DNA from: Blastomyces gilchristii SLH14081 | Lineage: Eukaryota; Ascomycota; Eurotiomycetes; Onygenales; Ajellomycetaceae | Assembly (NCBI RefSeq): GCF_000003855.2 | Contig: NW_003101671.1 | Coordinates: 469,817-533,816 of the forward strand | DNA: 64,000 nt | Direction of reading: 5' to 3' | Part shown: one piece after another, positions 12,101-25,978 of the stretch | Layout of the letters: the number at the start of each line of letters is the position of its first letter | Numbering within the stretch: the first letter of the stretch is position 1 | Position numbers and translations under genes: made by a program | The notes under the pieces: model-generated | What the model was told of the DNA's origin: nothing | Database searches by the model: none | The model's input: only the letters and a program-made list of their open reading frames with translations

Positions 12101-14756
12101 CTTGAAAAATATTCTTCATCTCCTCATTAGAAACAATTACTCATTGCGATATTTAAATGCATAACAATGTGTAAGAAATAAAGAAATGAACAATCAGTTA
12201 AGTGAATACTAAGTCTCTAGATAGAAACTTGTTTATCAGTTACTCTGACTCTGTAACAAGAACTTATAAAGAGAATATTAATGACAGACTTAAGAGTTCT
12301 GACATCTTAAATTTATGAGATATTTATATGATTACACTTCTTCTAATTCCGCAGATATTACACATTCAATGAACAATATAGCTATGTCTGCTGATAATAT
12401 AAGAGAACTGTTAAATATAAGTATAAACATAGTATCACAGTAACTCTGAGTAATGTTGAAACTACAATAACAACAGATAGCTAAGATGCATGTAACTTAA
12501 TAATGTCAATATATAGAAATTCAATAATTATCTTAACAAGAAATCTCTGCACAGATAATTTCCACACTAATGAAATCAGATATAAATATGATATAAGTAC
12601 TGAAGAAATGTATAAAAACTTTTACATATTTCAATATCTCTGATCTCACTCTCTATTTATCATGAAGATTGAACATGCTTGTGAAACTAAATGTAGATGA
12701 AGATGTCATCAGTTCATTAACTAATCAAGATTGATATATCAATGATTAATTGAAAGATTATATGAAACAGAAGTTTCATTCATAAATAAAGACATGTGAA
12801 TCAGTGATATGTATATCTGATAACATCATTAAACATCTCAATATTCCGTTCAGAGACACTGCTATGCAACAGAATGTATTAGATTAATTACAGAGTACTT
12901 GACAGAGAAATACTTCTCTTATAATATTCATCTCTGACTTTGACATCAAGATTCTAGCAGCAGACAATCAATTCTGAGAGAATTGAATGAAGATTAGCAT
13001 GCTTAAGAAGGTACTAACTTTTGAACTTCTACAAGCTCTTATAAGTATAGATGAAGATCAGACTTATGAAGACTTCTGTATACAACTCTGAACATTGAAT
13101 GACTGTCTCACTAAGCTTAAGAGTATACAGAATAACAGTAGAAGATAATACATTTATACATCTAGGTCAAAGAATAATGCAGATATCATGAATTGAGTAG
13201 ACTTAAATATCTATATATAAACAAGAGTCTCTGCTATTCAAACAGGCTTTTGAGTTTCTGAGATTGCTTCTGAAGAAGTCACTGATTGATGTCAATGAGA
13301 GATATACATTACTGTAATCAGTTAAAACATATTACTTTCAACTGTCAATCAATCTGTATATCTTCTCATTCAAGAGAAAGATCAGTACTGACAGTCTGCA
13401 TCAATCATGTTACATTAGAGAAAGATTCAGAAGATAACTATGAGAACACTCTGATAAAACAGGGAAAAGATTAGCTTCTGCTCAAACTCACAAGCAGAAG
13501 CTTGAAGAGGTCAGATGACACTGATTTAAAGAGAAAATGATAACAAATGCAATTCTTGTATCTACTGTGATAGATAATATGTATAATATAAAAGTCATGA
13601 TAGATAGCAGTCTATACTACTATATGATGATTAAATCTTCAGTTGTAAGACACTGTAACCTTCACTATATTCTCAGACTGAAACTCTGACTTCTTGGAGA
13701 ATTTAATAACTTAAAAGATGTTTGCATCTGTTATATAATGAAACTAAACATAGATATTGAAGAATATTAATATGAAAATGCTTATATGTATAAGATTGAT
13801 AATCTTGACTATAATTGTATACTAGAACTTATCTGACTATCTGAACAAGATATCTTATTAAATACTCAAAACAGAAGTTTAACATTCTCTAATAATAATT
13901 GAATTTATAAAGATGATATTTACAAGACTATAAATCTTACACAGATCTCTGTCAACATATATAAGATACTCTGAATGAGCTCTTAACAAAGTCACTGATA
14001 GTAGAATTATGTAACAATCTACTTTATCAGTCTAACTGATATTAAAAAAGTTTCAGAAAAGTTATTCTGTGTGATAATAACAGATTCTTATACAAAACTC
14101 TCTTAATAATATCATGAATATCTACATATCTTTTAATAAGATAACACTATGAATCTATCTCTCTTATGAGACTCAGAAGTAAATCACAGTATCAAGTTAG
14201 AAAAAAGAATGATAAAGATTCTGAATTACTGTGAGACCTTCTTTATAATATGTTCTAAGATAAACTTCTTCTTCTTTGAAAGACACTTAATAATCTGTTG
14301 AATAAGAAATTCATATATATTGATAACTCTTCTGCTGCAGTTTCTATTCTCTTTACAAAGAAATCAGATAAAGAACTCTGATTCTGTGTAAACTATTAAG
14401 AACTGAATAGATTGACAAAGAAAGACTGCTATTTCCTATCTCTCATTAATGAAACTCTGGCATGTATCAGACAAGCTTAACGATTTACAAAGTTAGATAT
14501 CATTACTATGTTTCATAAGATTTGTATCACTGAAGAAGATAAATAACTTATATTATTCTGAACATGATATGATCTCTTTGAAAAAGTAATTACATTCTTT
14601 GAACTGACTATTACTCTCAGTATATTTCAGAAGTATATCAACTGAGCACTCTGAGATTTTCTTAATAAGTTTATATCTGCTTATCTCAATGACATTCTCA
14701 TCTTCACTGATAAGTTCAGAAAAGAATATTAAGAATACATATAAAGAGTATTACAA
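11774..14756 (+). mobile_element. Family A chromovirus copy A4: 5' LTR to reverse transcriptase
   Basis: The plus-strand element starts with a degraded 5' LTR (11774-12100), then leader (12101 to about 12600), gag (about 12650-13480), protease (about 13550-13980, with an Asp-Ser pair in MIDSSL near 13604) and RT (about 14200-14756). RT is recognised by the CVNYXELNRLTKKDCYFLSLINETLACIRQA-type arrangement near 14385-14480 and by the segment ending in FTDKFRKEY near 14720. LINE L3 has inserted at the end of RT. In the leader near 12265 the site that holds the SINE in copy A8 is empty, giving a natural pre-insertion reference. Stops are frequent, so the copy is dead. Confidence 0.85.
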
Positions 14757-15417
14757 TTATTATTATTATTCTTCAATGATAGATGTATGTAGTCAGAGAC
14801 TATGACATCTACCTGAGAACTTTTAGTTCTCAGGGTTTTTCCTATATCTATAAAGTTAACTATTATATATTCATCAATTTCAGATATGCAAAATCAGAAA
14901 ATTCCAGCTCAGAATATAAAAACTGTTTATAAATTGCAGTATTTTAACATCTTCTGATACTTTGAAATCATTTGACAATATTAGAACAAAAGAAAAGAGA
15001 ACACAGTCTTAAAGATAGACACATTAAATAGATAGATAGAAGAGAATAGAAAGGAAAAAGTAAAGTAAAGAGAGACTATAATAAAACAGATTATCAAAAG
15101 AGAGAATATAGCTGTTTTACCAGACTATATTCAATCAATTTTCTTCTCTTCATATTTAGATATTTCTGAATTTAGTCATTTTCTTGTAACTGCTTGAGTT
15201 TCTGATAGAAAGTCTATTAAGTATTTAGTTTCTGTCTCAATTGAGAATAAGAATCTTATATTTAATTAATTTAAATCATACTTCTCTTTCAATCTGACTC
15301 TGAGACTATTGTATAATACACCATGTATTACAATATACTCAGAATTTTCATTTGCATTGCAAAAGAAGCACTCTGTTGAATCAAATCTATTATTAAATCT
15401 TTGTATATGTAAGGAGC
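14757..15417 (-). mobile_element. LINE fragment L3: RNase H C-terminus and 3' end
   Basis: On the minus strand this holds the final ~90 codons of LINE ORF2 (NRFDSTECFFCNANENSEYIVIHG, then LRVRLKEKYDLN) and the 3' UTR. The two terminal hairpins (28-nt hairpin at 14782-14809) and the tail, read here as TTATTATTATT at 14757-14769, follow. It inserted into the RT region of A4. Its 5' side is cut at 15417 by the LTR of A5, at the LINE sequence TTTGTATA, so an A element jumped into this LINE later. In hairpin 2 the T-G wobble of other copies is a T-A pair here. Confidence 0.85.
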
Positions 15418-16845
15418 CTACGCCGAATAGATCGGTATTATATTGATAGGTCTTATATAACAAAGAGAAAAACATTAGAGAAGGAAAGAAAGAGAAAGTG
15501 CGAGAATCAGCAATTGAAGTGGATATTTATACATGTATGTGATGGTGTACACAGTGATGCTTCAGAGTGGAAGAATATACATGTGTTCATAGCAGCCGAG
15601 GATCAGTGATCAGAACATACACATTTATGATGACTGAGAATCAGCAATCAGAAATGAGGCAGTAGAAATCTATGAAGTGTACAGAATAGTCTATATAATT
15701 GATCAGGCACAGCCTGTTACATTAGTCTCTTCTTTTCAGAAGCAGTTCTCATCAGTCAAGGACTGCTGTTTCAGATAATACAGAACTCAGAGTTCAGATC
15801 AGTTGATTATAGTTAACTCATTTCACAAGATATTATCAATCACAGCTGTGTGATCTCTCATCAAGAATATCTTCAATCTCTCACTCAAGCTTATTATCTT
15901 CTTCTATGATCCCTGGCAGTTGTCAGTCAGAAGTTAGTTGAGAAGAGAACAGATCAGTGACAGCACAGTGAAGCAAGCTTGTATGAAAGACATCATGAAT
16001 CTCTGATAATGTGTCAAGACAGTAGTTATGACTATTCAGAACTTCTATCACTTTATACTTGACATGGCAGTAATCTAGTGTATGAGATGAATATGTGGTT
16101 CATATATTCTTAAGATTCAATTATACTAGATCTTCTATCTTATATTGTTCAGCAGAATCTCAGTGAACATTGATTTAATTCTCTTAATCTTGTTTTGCAG
16201 TTATCATGAAGGCCTCTGCTCAATCACAGACATCTCAGAGTGTCATTACTATATTGTCAGTGATCTGAATTGAACTGCAGAGGTCTGATATGAACTGTGT
16301 AATCTCTAGAAGATTCAACATCTTCATGTGATAACTGTGTGTAAGAAAGAATGAGCTTATATCTGTTGAAATGACATCTCATTCATTGATAGTGATCTCT
16401 GCATGTAGAAGCAGATCATGTTAATTATCTTATGAGTGATTGCAGAACTTACAGAGATAGTTCTTTACAGTCTGAATTATCTGTTCTGATGCATAATTGA
16501 TCTTGAGGTGATAAACAGTTGACAGACAGTGTATAATGTTGAGAACTTGACAGATTCTTGTTCAGAGACTGCTCACAAATTGACAGTCTTAATCTGATAC
16601 TATAGATCTCAGTAATTCATATATCTGATAGAATAGGCTTCTTAGAAAAGCTTCAGTGACTTGTTCAGTATTCATCTTGTCACAGAGTTTCAATATAACA
16701 CTCTTACTCAATTGATTCACAATGATCAGAACATTTCTACAGCTCTTACTCTCAGGGAGATTAACAGTGAAGTCAATAGTCACATCTTACCAGATTCTAT
16801 GAGAGATATCAAGCAGTTTCAGCAGGTCTTTTCTACAGTTCTTTG
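15418..16845 (-). mobile_element. Family A copy A5: 3' LTR and integrase end
   Basis: Minus-strand element. Its 3' LTR is 15418-15721 (304 bp, inner bases still with CpG in GCCTACGCCGAATAG). Immediately right is the mirror of the polypurine tract, then the chromodomain-integrase 3' part up to 16845, where LINE fragment L4 begins. A short clean minus frame at 16589-16783 covers the start of the integrase core (MTIDFTVNLPESKSCRNVLI), the segment with the first catalytic Asp. The 5' half of this element is not in the window, or has been separated from it by rearrangement. Confidence 0.8.
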
Positions 16846-17303
16846 ATTGATATCTGCTCTAACAAAGATTTCCTTTGCAGCTTCTTCAATTACTTTCAAA
16901 TTCTCTTTGATAGTTTTTGAGCTGTAGACTAGATCAATATCATTCACATAACTCAGAGATCACACTATTCTCATATTTCTATTTTTGAATAGATATGCAG
17001 TGTATATTGCAAATAAAATGAGTGAGATTAGAGATCCCTGTGATACTCCTATTTTTATCTCAGTCTTGTCTTGTTTCATTTCATCAAAGAAGAGTTGTAT
17101 ACTTCTTTTAGACATAAAACAGTTAACTCATTTTATTAGAGAAAGTGGCAGTTTTAATATCTTCAATGTCTCAATTAACTTTGACTTTGAAACATGATCA
17201 AATGCTCCTTTTATATCAATAAAAACTGCAGTTGAGACTAGACCCTCATGCTTTGCTATTTAAATATCATGAACAACTGAGATTTGAATCACACTGCTAA
17301 CTC
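16846..17303 (-). mobile_element. LINE fragment L4: reverse transcriptase palm
   Basis: An internal piece of LINE ORF2 truncated at both ends with no tail. On the minus strand it reads VFIDIKGAFDHVSKSKL (first catalytic Asp), QLFFDEMKQDKTEIKIGVSQGSLISLILFAIYT and then a SYVNDIDLVYSS box in place of YxDD (second-position Asp to Asn). It joins A5 integrase on the left and the 3' LTR remnant of B1 on the right. Its left breakpoint lies within a few bases of the LINE position where fragment L1 (1-317) breaks. Confidence 0.85.
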
Positions 17304-20017
17304 TATTAATTATATGAGAGATAGAAATAGAAGTAAAGAATCTATAAGAAGTGAGATTTCTTACATACTTTCTCCTCTCTAAGACTTCATTCATAAAGCC
17401 TTTCACTGAGTGATTTCATAGAATCAGGCTCAGCACTGCAGTGATACTCACTAAAAACTCTTCACATTTATAAAAAAAAACCTCAGTGAGGAAAAAAAAT
17501 CCCTTATTATTATGAAGAGAAAAGAGTCTGTCACTCAGTTTCTTGTTTCACAAGGTTCTTTATAACCTGCAGATCTTTCTCTAATTATTATACAGATTCA
17601 TCTCACACCTTCTATATAGAAGAGTTCTGATTGACTCTCAATTATTTCTGTAAGATTCTTATGTAATTATTACACAGATTCATTTCACATCTTTCAATCT
17701 GAAGAATTTCAGTTGATCTTCAATCATTTTTCCGCGAGGTTCTTGTGTGATCATCACACAGATTCATCTCACAGGTGAATCACTTTCTGTGAGATCACTC
17801 TCATTAAAGAGAAGTATTTGTGAGTTAATCTTTCACTCATTCTCACAAATCATCATTCTTTAACACTGTAGAATTGTGAGGAATTTTTCATTCTTTCATC
17901 AACTCTGTAGAATTGTAGAATCAAGATATTTACAGCCTGTAATTACTCTTTTATAGTTATATAGAAAGATTCAGGCCTGCAATTCATAATCATTCTTTAT
18001 TTACTAGAGTAATCTGACTGTTCTGTGAGATCACTCACAGTGCAAGAAAATCTCTCTAGAGTAGTATAAATATCTCAGATCTGTCTGTGAAATCTCATCT
18101 TCTTTTCTCTTTTTCTGTAACAGTTTTTATTCTCACAAACTGTGAGTATTCTTATTCATTCATGAAGTGTTTTCACTCAGATGATAGAGAGAGAGTATTT
18201 CTAACAATATTCATATATTGATTCAAGAACTTCTCAAGAATAAAATTTTTTTCAATTTTAATATCTTTGTAAACAATATCTGATCACTGTCAAGTGTCTT
18301 ATAAGCATTTCTGTGACTTCTCTGATCACTTTTTACTGACTGATGAAGCAGAGATATCACTGCTTATAACAGTATCTTCATCTCTCTCAGCTCTGTCACT
18401 GCACTCAATCTTCAGATCAGCAGTCAACTCTGTATCTCTCTCAGATCAGTCTCTGACTTCAAGCAGTGCAGTTTTATTCTTTACTGTAAGTCTCTCTGTA
18501 AGTAATTTCTTACAGACTCTAGCTAATAGTTCTTACAAAGCTTCTGATATTATTAGTGTCTTCTGCAGTCTCACAGATTTACAATCATCTTCTTTCTATC
18601 TGCACAATCTCTGACCAGGTATATGTAAATATATCTAGATTCTCTATCAACAGTTCTCACACTGCAGCACATTTCTGCAATCTTATTATCAATAAGAGAT
18701 AGATCTCTGAGTATCTGCAAGATTCAGATAATTAAGACAATGTGAATATTATGAATTTGTGATAGAAGTTAATCTGAACAGATGAACTCTCTCTCTGTAT
18801 CTCAATTATTTCTGAGCTGAATACTTCAGTATAACTGAAGAAGTGAACACAGCTTTATAAGAAGTATCTGATCACATATATAGATAATCAGTTCTCAAGA
18901 CTCTCTCACAACTGTACACACTCTGATATCTGACTTCTCTGAAGTCTGTGCATTTCTGATAGTCTTCACACTAAATGTAATAATTGTCTGTATCACAGAT
19001 ATAATACTCTCTGTTTCTTTGAAGAGAAGAATTGATAGTTACAGAGAGATTGAGTATCACAGATATTAAGAATATAAGTATGAGTTTTCTTTGTTTTTTC
19101 TTTATTAATCTCTAAATTGTGTTCACAGCTCTGTTTATTTTCTTTGTTATTTAGCTTTTTAATGAGAACATGATTTCTTCTTCTCTTTTCATACACTGCA
19201 GACTGTTCATTTCAGTAGAAACTCATTATCTTATAGACTAGAATTTATAAATGACAGTATTAATATCTTTGTCACAATCAGGTTCTTAGTGAAGATTATA
19301 TTATTCTAGCTTATCAGAATTTACAGTATAAAAGTTATGTCTCAGCTTTCACAGATATCTTATCTGCTCAGATAATTCTTAAGTGAACTTATTCATCTTA
19401 TCAAAATACTCTTATCACTGAATCTTGAATCAGAGCTTATAATCTTGCTTCTCTGAGTTAATAATTTCTTTGATCTGATATTCTCTTTCACTCTCTAGTA
19501 CTTTATGAATAGAGTAATGAGTCACAAAGTTCTCTTCTAAGAATTTCTTATATTTACAGAGTAAAGAGATATGAAAAATATTATATATCTACAACTCAGA
19601 TAACAGTTCTAATCTATAAAACTATAAACTAACTTTATTCATAATCTTATAAGACTCTGTCTATAAGAGATTCAGCTTCTTACTAGATCTTCATATAATA
19701 ATATTTTCTAGACTCAGTCAGACTCTATTATCTTTCTTAAAACTCTTTACAATATACTTGAAGTCATATTATCTTTTCTGATACTCTTAAGTCTTTCTCA
19801 AGAATTCATGAGCTTTCTTCTAAATATTCTGAATTCTCTCAGCCTGTTTACAGATATTATTACACTCTATAGTGTACTCTCACAGATTCATCAAGATCAT
19901 TTATGAATAAGTCTCAGTGAGTATCTCAAAGAAAATTTTATCTGTACTGATATATTTTGAGTTGTTGTATACAAACTCTGTAAGTAATAATCAATATACT
20001 TAGTTATTCTGATTGTA

Positions 20018-21788
20018 TTATTATTATTATTATTCTTCAATTATAGATGTATACAGTCAGAGACTATGACATCTACCTGAGAACTTTCAGTTCTCAGGGT
20101 TTTTCCTATATCTGTAAAGTTAACTATTATACATTCATCAATTTCAGATATGCAAAATCAGAAAATTTCACCCCAGAATATAAAAACTGTTTACAAATTG
20201 CAGTATTTTAACATTGTCTGATACTTTGAAACCATTTGACAATATCATGACAAAAGAAAAGAGAACACAGTCTTAAATATAGACACATTAAATAGATAGA
20301 TAGAAAAGAATTGAAAGGAAAAGATAAAGTAAAGAGAGACTGTAACAAAACAAATTATTAAAAGATAGTATATAGCTGTTTTAACAGACTATATCTGATC
20401 AATTTCCTCCTCTTCATATTCAGATATTTCTGAATTCAGTCATTTTCTTGTAGCTGCTTGAGTTTCTGATAGAAAGTCTATTAAGTATTTAATTCCTGTC
20501 TCAGTTGAGAATAAGAATCTCATATTTAATTGATTTAGATCATACTTCTCTTTCAATCTGACTCTGAGACTATTGTATAATACACAGTGCATTATAATAT
20601 GCTCAGAATTCTCATTTTCATTGCAGAATGAGCATTCTATTGAATCAAATCTATTATTAAATTGTTGCATATAAGATTTGAAATAGCCATGTTCTAGTTT
20701 CAGCTGTATTATAGATGAGAATATTTTCTTTTTACATTTAATTGAACAAGATTTTCACTTGGGTTTTGTTTCAAATCTTGAATAATGTATACTCTTCTTT
20801 TGTTTCTACCAGCTTTCATTTCACTTGTCTAAACAAGATTCTTTTATTTTTCTCTTTATAAAAGATCAGAATATAATTTTTTGAATAGATCTGTTTAATT
20901 CTGAACTTCTTTTTGCAGCTGAATCAGTCAATTCATTATCATAAATATTCATATGAGCAGGAACTTAGTGCAGATGAATTATCAGCTTTGATATTCTTCT
21001 CTTTTGAATTTTTAAAACAGAGTTTAAGATCAGTTCAAGATTCATTTAATCACTATAAATCTGACTATTTCTAAGTCTTTTTAAAGCAGCTTGACTATCA
21101 GAGAATATTCATGTCTCTTTCAAACTATTTCCTCTTTTATAACATTTTATTTCAATGAGTTTGAAAGCTTTCACTATTACAAATAGTTCAGCATCAAAGA
21201 CTTCAGATTCACAGTCTAAATTTCAGAAATCTGAGATAAAATTGATATTATCTTCAGTATAAGCAATACCTGCATCTAATCTATTCAAATTCTCATTTTT
21301 GAAGTCATCTGAATGAATCAGAATAGAGTCTTTTATATTGATTGTAGAAATTCTCTTCAAATGCTGTTCATATTCTTTCTTCTTAGATAGTTCACTTATT
21401 TATAAGTCTATAAGAGATTCAAGCTTTTCTCTTCAGAGAGATATCTTCTCATGATCAACTTTTTCAACATTTAAAGAAGAAAATTGATTTTTAATCAGTG
21501 AGCATAGTCTGTATAGTTGAGAAGGCATTTTGTTTGAAGAATTATTTTCATTTCAATCAAGAAATCTATTTCAATCCAGTTCATTTCCAGAGTTAATGGA
21601 TGGAATTGAAGAAGAGACTCTTTCTCTTATTATATGATTTGAGCTCATCTTTATAACTCTCAGAGCATAGTTTATACAGGCCTTTTCAAATCTAATAGTA
21701 GAAGGGAGAATTGAAGCTTCAATCTCCATTGCTTTAATAGAAGATGATTTGAATGCTCTCAGAATTCTTCTCAAAGCTCTGTTTTGCA
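20018..21788 (-). mobile_element. 5'-truncated LINE L5 with 12-bp target duplication
   Basis: A textbook LINE insertion into the integrase region of B1. The target duplication ATTCTGATTGTA flanks it exactly (20006-20017 and 21789-21800), and the empty site is seen in reverse in B2 near 52025. On the minus strand it holds the end of the RT domain (MQNRALRRILRAFKSSSIK at 21789), the RNase H domain (about 21380-20900), the zinc motif C-x2-C...H-x4-C near 20630-20580 (all ligands intact, with SEHIIMHC), the 3' UTR, both hairpins and the TTA-repeat tail next to the left target copy. Stops are few, so this is one of the younger LINE copies. The 5' truncation fits incomplete reverse transcription. 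Confidence 0.95.
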
Positions 21789-24700
21789 ATTCTGATTGTA
21801 ATTAACAACGTACTGTAGATACTATTTTAATATACTTATCAGATATTCTATCTGATCATCTGTCTGTTAATGAAAAGCTGTACTTAGATCTCATGAGATC
21901 TTCAGTATAGTTATCAGATCAGATCAGAACTTCTCTATAAAGATTAATTCTCTATCTCAGACAATGTTCACAGATAATTCATACAATCAGATTACATTGC
22001 AGATAAAGATATAAGTTAAATTCTTTGACTTTAAGTTCTTACAGATGAGTATAAAGTGTATTATCTTGATAAAGTAATCTACTATCACTAGCACACTGTT
22101 AAAGTAGGCATCATATATGTTCTTACTTTCAGAGAGGCTCATAAGAGTGTTTATTTCTAGCTATTTTCAAGATTTCTGTGAGACAAATAGAGAAGTAAGT
22201 TTTTTATATAATCTGAACTGCACTATTCATGAATTCTGATAAATAGTATAAGAATTCACTATCTTCTTCATAAGTTCTCATATCTTCAGTTAGAAGTATT
22301 TTCTTATAAGTAACTCATGAGTTCTAGTATCTATAAAATGACCTGCTAGAGAAGAGTTATGATATCTTTTAATAAGTTCTATATATAAAAACTTATTCAT
22401 AGATATATAAATTCAGTTCTCTCTTTATAAGAGATTATTTAAGTCTCTTTAATTCTTTATTTCTGCAGAGTTGATCTCTGTTATGAGTAGTTTCTGAATA
22501 TACTGAGTATATTCATTCTTCAGTTACAGTTCAGACAATCTGAATAGAAGATCTTATAAAGACTTATACTCTGTTTTCTCTTATACTAGGTCTTTTACAG
22601 TACTTCTCAAAGTCTATAAATTCTTGAGATTATAGATACTCTCTTCAAGAATTCTTATGAAGATTCTCAGAGTGTTGACTCTCAGTATTATAGAAAGTAG
22701 TTATACAGAGTTCTTCTCTCTCTCTTCTCTTTTCTCTTATAAGAGATTAAGAGACTCTTCAGTCAATCTCTTTATAACACTTATTTTAAACATTTTATAA
22801 AGCTTTTCTGTCTTCTCTAGTCTCTCTATATCTGTCATTCTAGTCTTCTTGACATATTCAGGCCTGTAAGAGAGTTTATCTACTGAGTTCTTAGTTCTCT
22901 TAATATGCTCTATCTTGAATCAGAACTCACTCAGTCTCTGAGTTCAGCAGATCTATCACTGCAAGAGTTTCTGAATTAAAGTAAACTGTTATAAGCTATC
23001 ATAATCAGTTCTAACAGTAATCACTGTTATACAGTTCTTAAACTAGTGATATCAGTGATAAAAGAATTTCACTATTATAAGAAGCTTCTGATTATGAATG
23101 TTATAATTAATCTTCATAGATTGCATCTTCTGTGAGAAAAAGATCATTAAAATCTAGTTCTTATTTAACTGTAGTTATAAGACTATTTCTGAAATTATAA
23201 AGAAGAAGACATCTGTCTTTAATCTGATTAAGAGTAAGAAATCAAAGTGAAATAGTATCACTATGTCTGTAAATATCTGTTTTAATCTTATAAAGACTCT
23301 ATGAGCTTCTGAGATAAGAAAGTTTTTATTATTCTCTCTTCTTAACAATCTTTTCATTCTTTATTTATAGAATAACTTCTTCTTATTTTCACTCTTCAGT
23401 ATATCTGTAAGAGCTAAGAAGATTCTTATAAATACAAAGATAAACTGTCTATAGAAATTCACAAAGCTCAGAAAGATCTGAATCTCATAAATACTAGTTA
23501 ACTCTGATCATGATAGAATAATCTCAATCTGTGAAGATTTTATCTGAATATTATTTACAGTGATTATATATTCTAGGAAATTAATCTGATAGATACTGAA
23601 GTTGCATTTTACAAGCTTAATATATAGTTCTGTCTTATCTAAGATCTTTAACATACTTTATACATGCTCAGTGTGTTCTTTCTTCTTTATAAAGTACATC
23701 ATCACATTATTCAGATATATTATCATGAAGATATTCAGATATACATGAAGTATTTTATTAATGAAAGACTGAAATACTGCAGAAGTATTAGTTAAATTAA
23801 AAGATATTACTAGATATTTAAATAATCTCAGAACAGTTTTAAAGACAGTTTTTCATTTATTCTCAGACTATATTCACAGCTATATATATATATTAATTAT
23901 ATTCAGTTATATGAATATAATAGCTCTTATAAGATGATTGATCACATTCTCAATCAGAGATAGAAAATAGTAACTCTTTATAGTGTTGAAATTCAGATTA
24001 TAATAGTTCATATACAATCTGAGATCTTTATTCTTCTTCTTTATAAATATCACAGAGACTTCTGCAGAGATCTATGAAGATTAAATAAAGTCATTCTTCA
24101 GATTCTTCTCTACATAAGTCTGTAAGACCTCTGTTTCATAATAAGAGAGCTTATAGATTGATTCTCAGAAGAGTTTCTATTCTTCTATTAAATTCATTAC
24201 TAGATTCTTCTTATAATAAGATAAAAGCTTAGCTGCTCTTGCTGAATTGAATATCTCTGCAAGATCTCAGTATTTCTCTGATATTTAAAACTCAGTTTTC
24301 ATAACTGTGAAGTTTTCAGATATTTATAAAGTTATTATATAGATAAGCTTATCTTCTCTAATTAACTCTACAGTATTAACTGATTCTATCTCTGTAAGTA
24401 AGTCTGTTAATACTGATTGAAAGTATAAATCTGACTTATAAACAGCTATGTACAGATTGTGTCTTTGAAGTTATACAAGTTCTAAGTATATGTTATCTGT
24501 GATGTCTGTAATAATCACAGTTTTCACAAATCTTCTTCAGATTCTGAAGAGATCTTATAATTCAAAGATGACTTTTATAAGTTATTTAACTCTCAGATCT
24601 AAGTTCTCACACTCTGCTTATTATAAGAGCAGATTCTCAGTTTTCATCACTTAGCTTATTTACTCTGTAAGCTTTAGAGATACTACAGTGATCTGAGATT

Positions 24701-25978
24701 CTGAGTTTATTAATACTTTTCATACTTATAAGATAGTAGTACTATAGTATAATCTCTCTCTACAAGTATATATTTTTATTAAGAAAGTAACAGATTCAGA
24801 TATCAGCTTTAAAACTCTTAAGAAGACTCTTACTGACTCTGTTCATAACTTTTCAAATTTCTATTTTAATTTATTCAGACAGTTTCAGTGAAGATATTCT
24901 GATTTAGAATAGATAAAGCAGAGATTCTTTTTCTTAATCTCTCTATTATATACTCTATTTATAGAAGTTTATAAAGCTCTCTCTTTCTACTCAGCAGTTA
25001 GATACAAATCTCTCTGTATCTTATTATCTTTTCTTAGTAAATCTGTTCTCTGTTATTCTGACTCTTATAGAACTGATCAGTGATTTACTCTTTATAAGTC
25101 TGTGACTCTCACAGTGATTTATAAGCAGTGAATAAAAGTCATCAGTTTCTTCAGAGTTAAGAGTTTAGAGTCTTACTTAATAAGCTTATTCTACATATCT
25201 TTATTCAGTCTCTTTATAAACATTATTATTCAGGTCTTGTTTCAGAGCTCTGTTTTCACAGATTCTAATTTATATTATAATTTTATAAAGTACTGTGAGT
25301 AATCTTTATCAGATTTCTCATCTCTTTTTCTAATATTAATGATTATAGCTTAGATATTCTCTGTTCAGCTCACAGAGTCTCTTAACTTATTCTGTAAATA
25401 GATCTTAAGAATAGATCAGTGAGATCTCTTATAATTATTCTCTAGATAATTCAGTTAGTTTTTGACTTCAGTGTAGTAGAGATCTGTTATTATATAGATA
25501 ACAGCTTCTTCATCTTTCATATTACACAGCTGAGCTTGTGAGTTAATTTCAAATACAAACTTATAAAAGCTTTTATAGATTGTGATTTAATAGTTTATCT
25601 TAAGTGATCACAGCTTAAGAAAGTTTCTTTTTAGTTCATAGATATCTCTGAAGATTATGTCTAGAGACTCAGTTCAAGAGTGTTTACAGATAGTAAGTAG
25701 ATCTTATAGAAAAATAGCTTAATTCTGTAGAAGATACTCAAGAATGTTCTTCACTGAGATTGATTTATTTATAGATTCAGAGAGTTTCTCTGTCACAGAT
25801 ATAGAGAATAATATCTTATAAGTAATTAATAAGTTCTCTGAGACTTCTTTTATAAGAGTTATTCATAGTTCAGATAGCTACTTCTGAATATCTGCAGTAG
25901 AGTTCACAGAAATTAAAGTATACAAGTTTCTACTTCTTTCAGTTATAACAGGTGATTACTGACTGACAGAGCTTGAAA

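Noticed and set aside
18294..18614. 106-codon plus-strand ORF in B1 as an independent gene
   Set aside because: It is the antisense of the family B post-integrase region; kept only as part of that region, because coding strand is uncertain.
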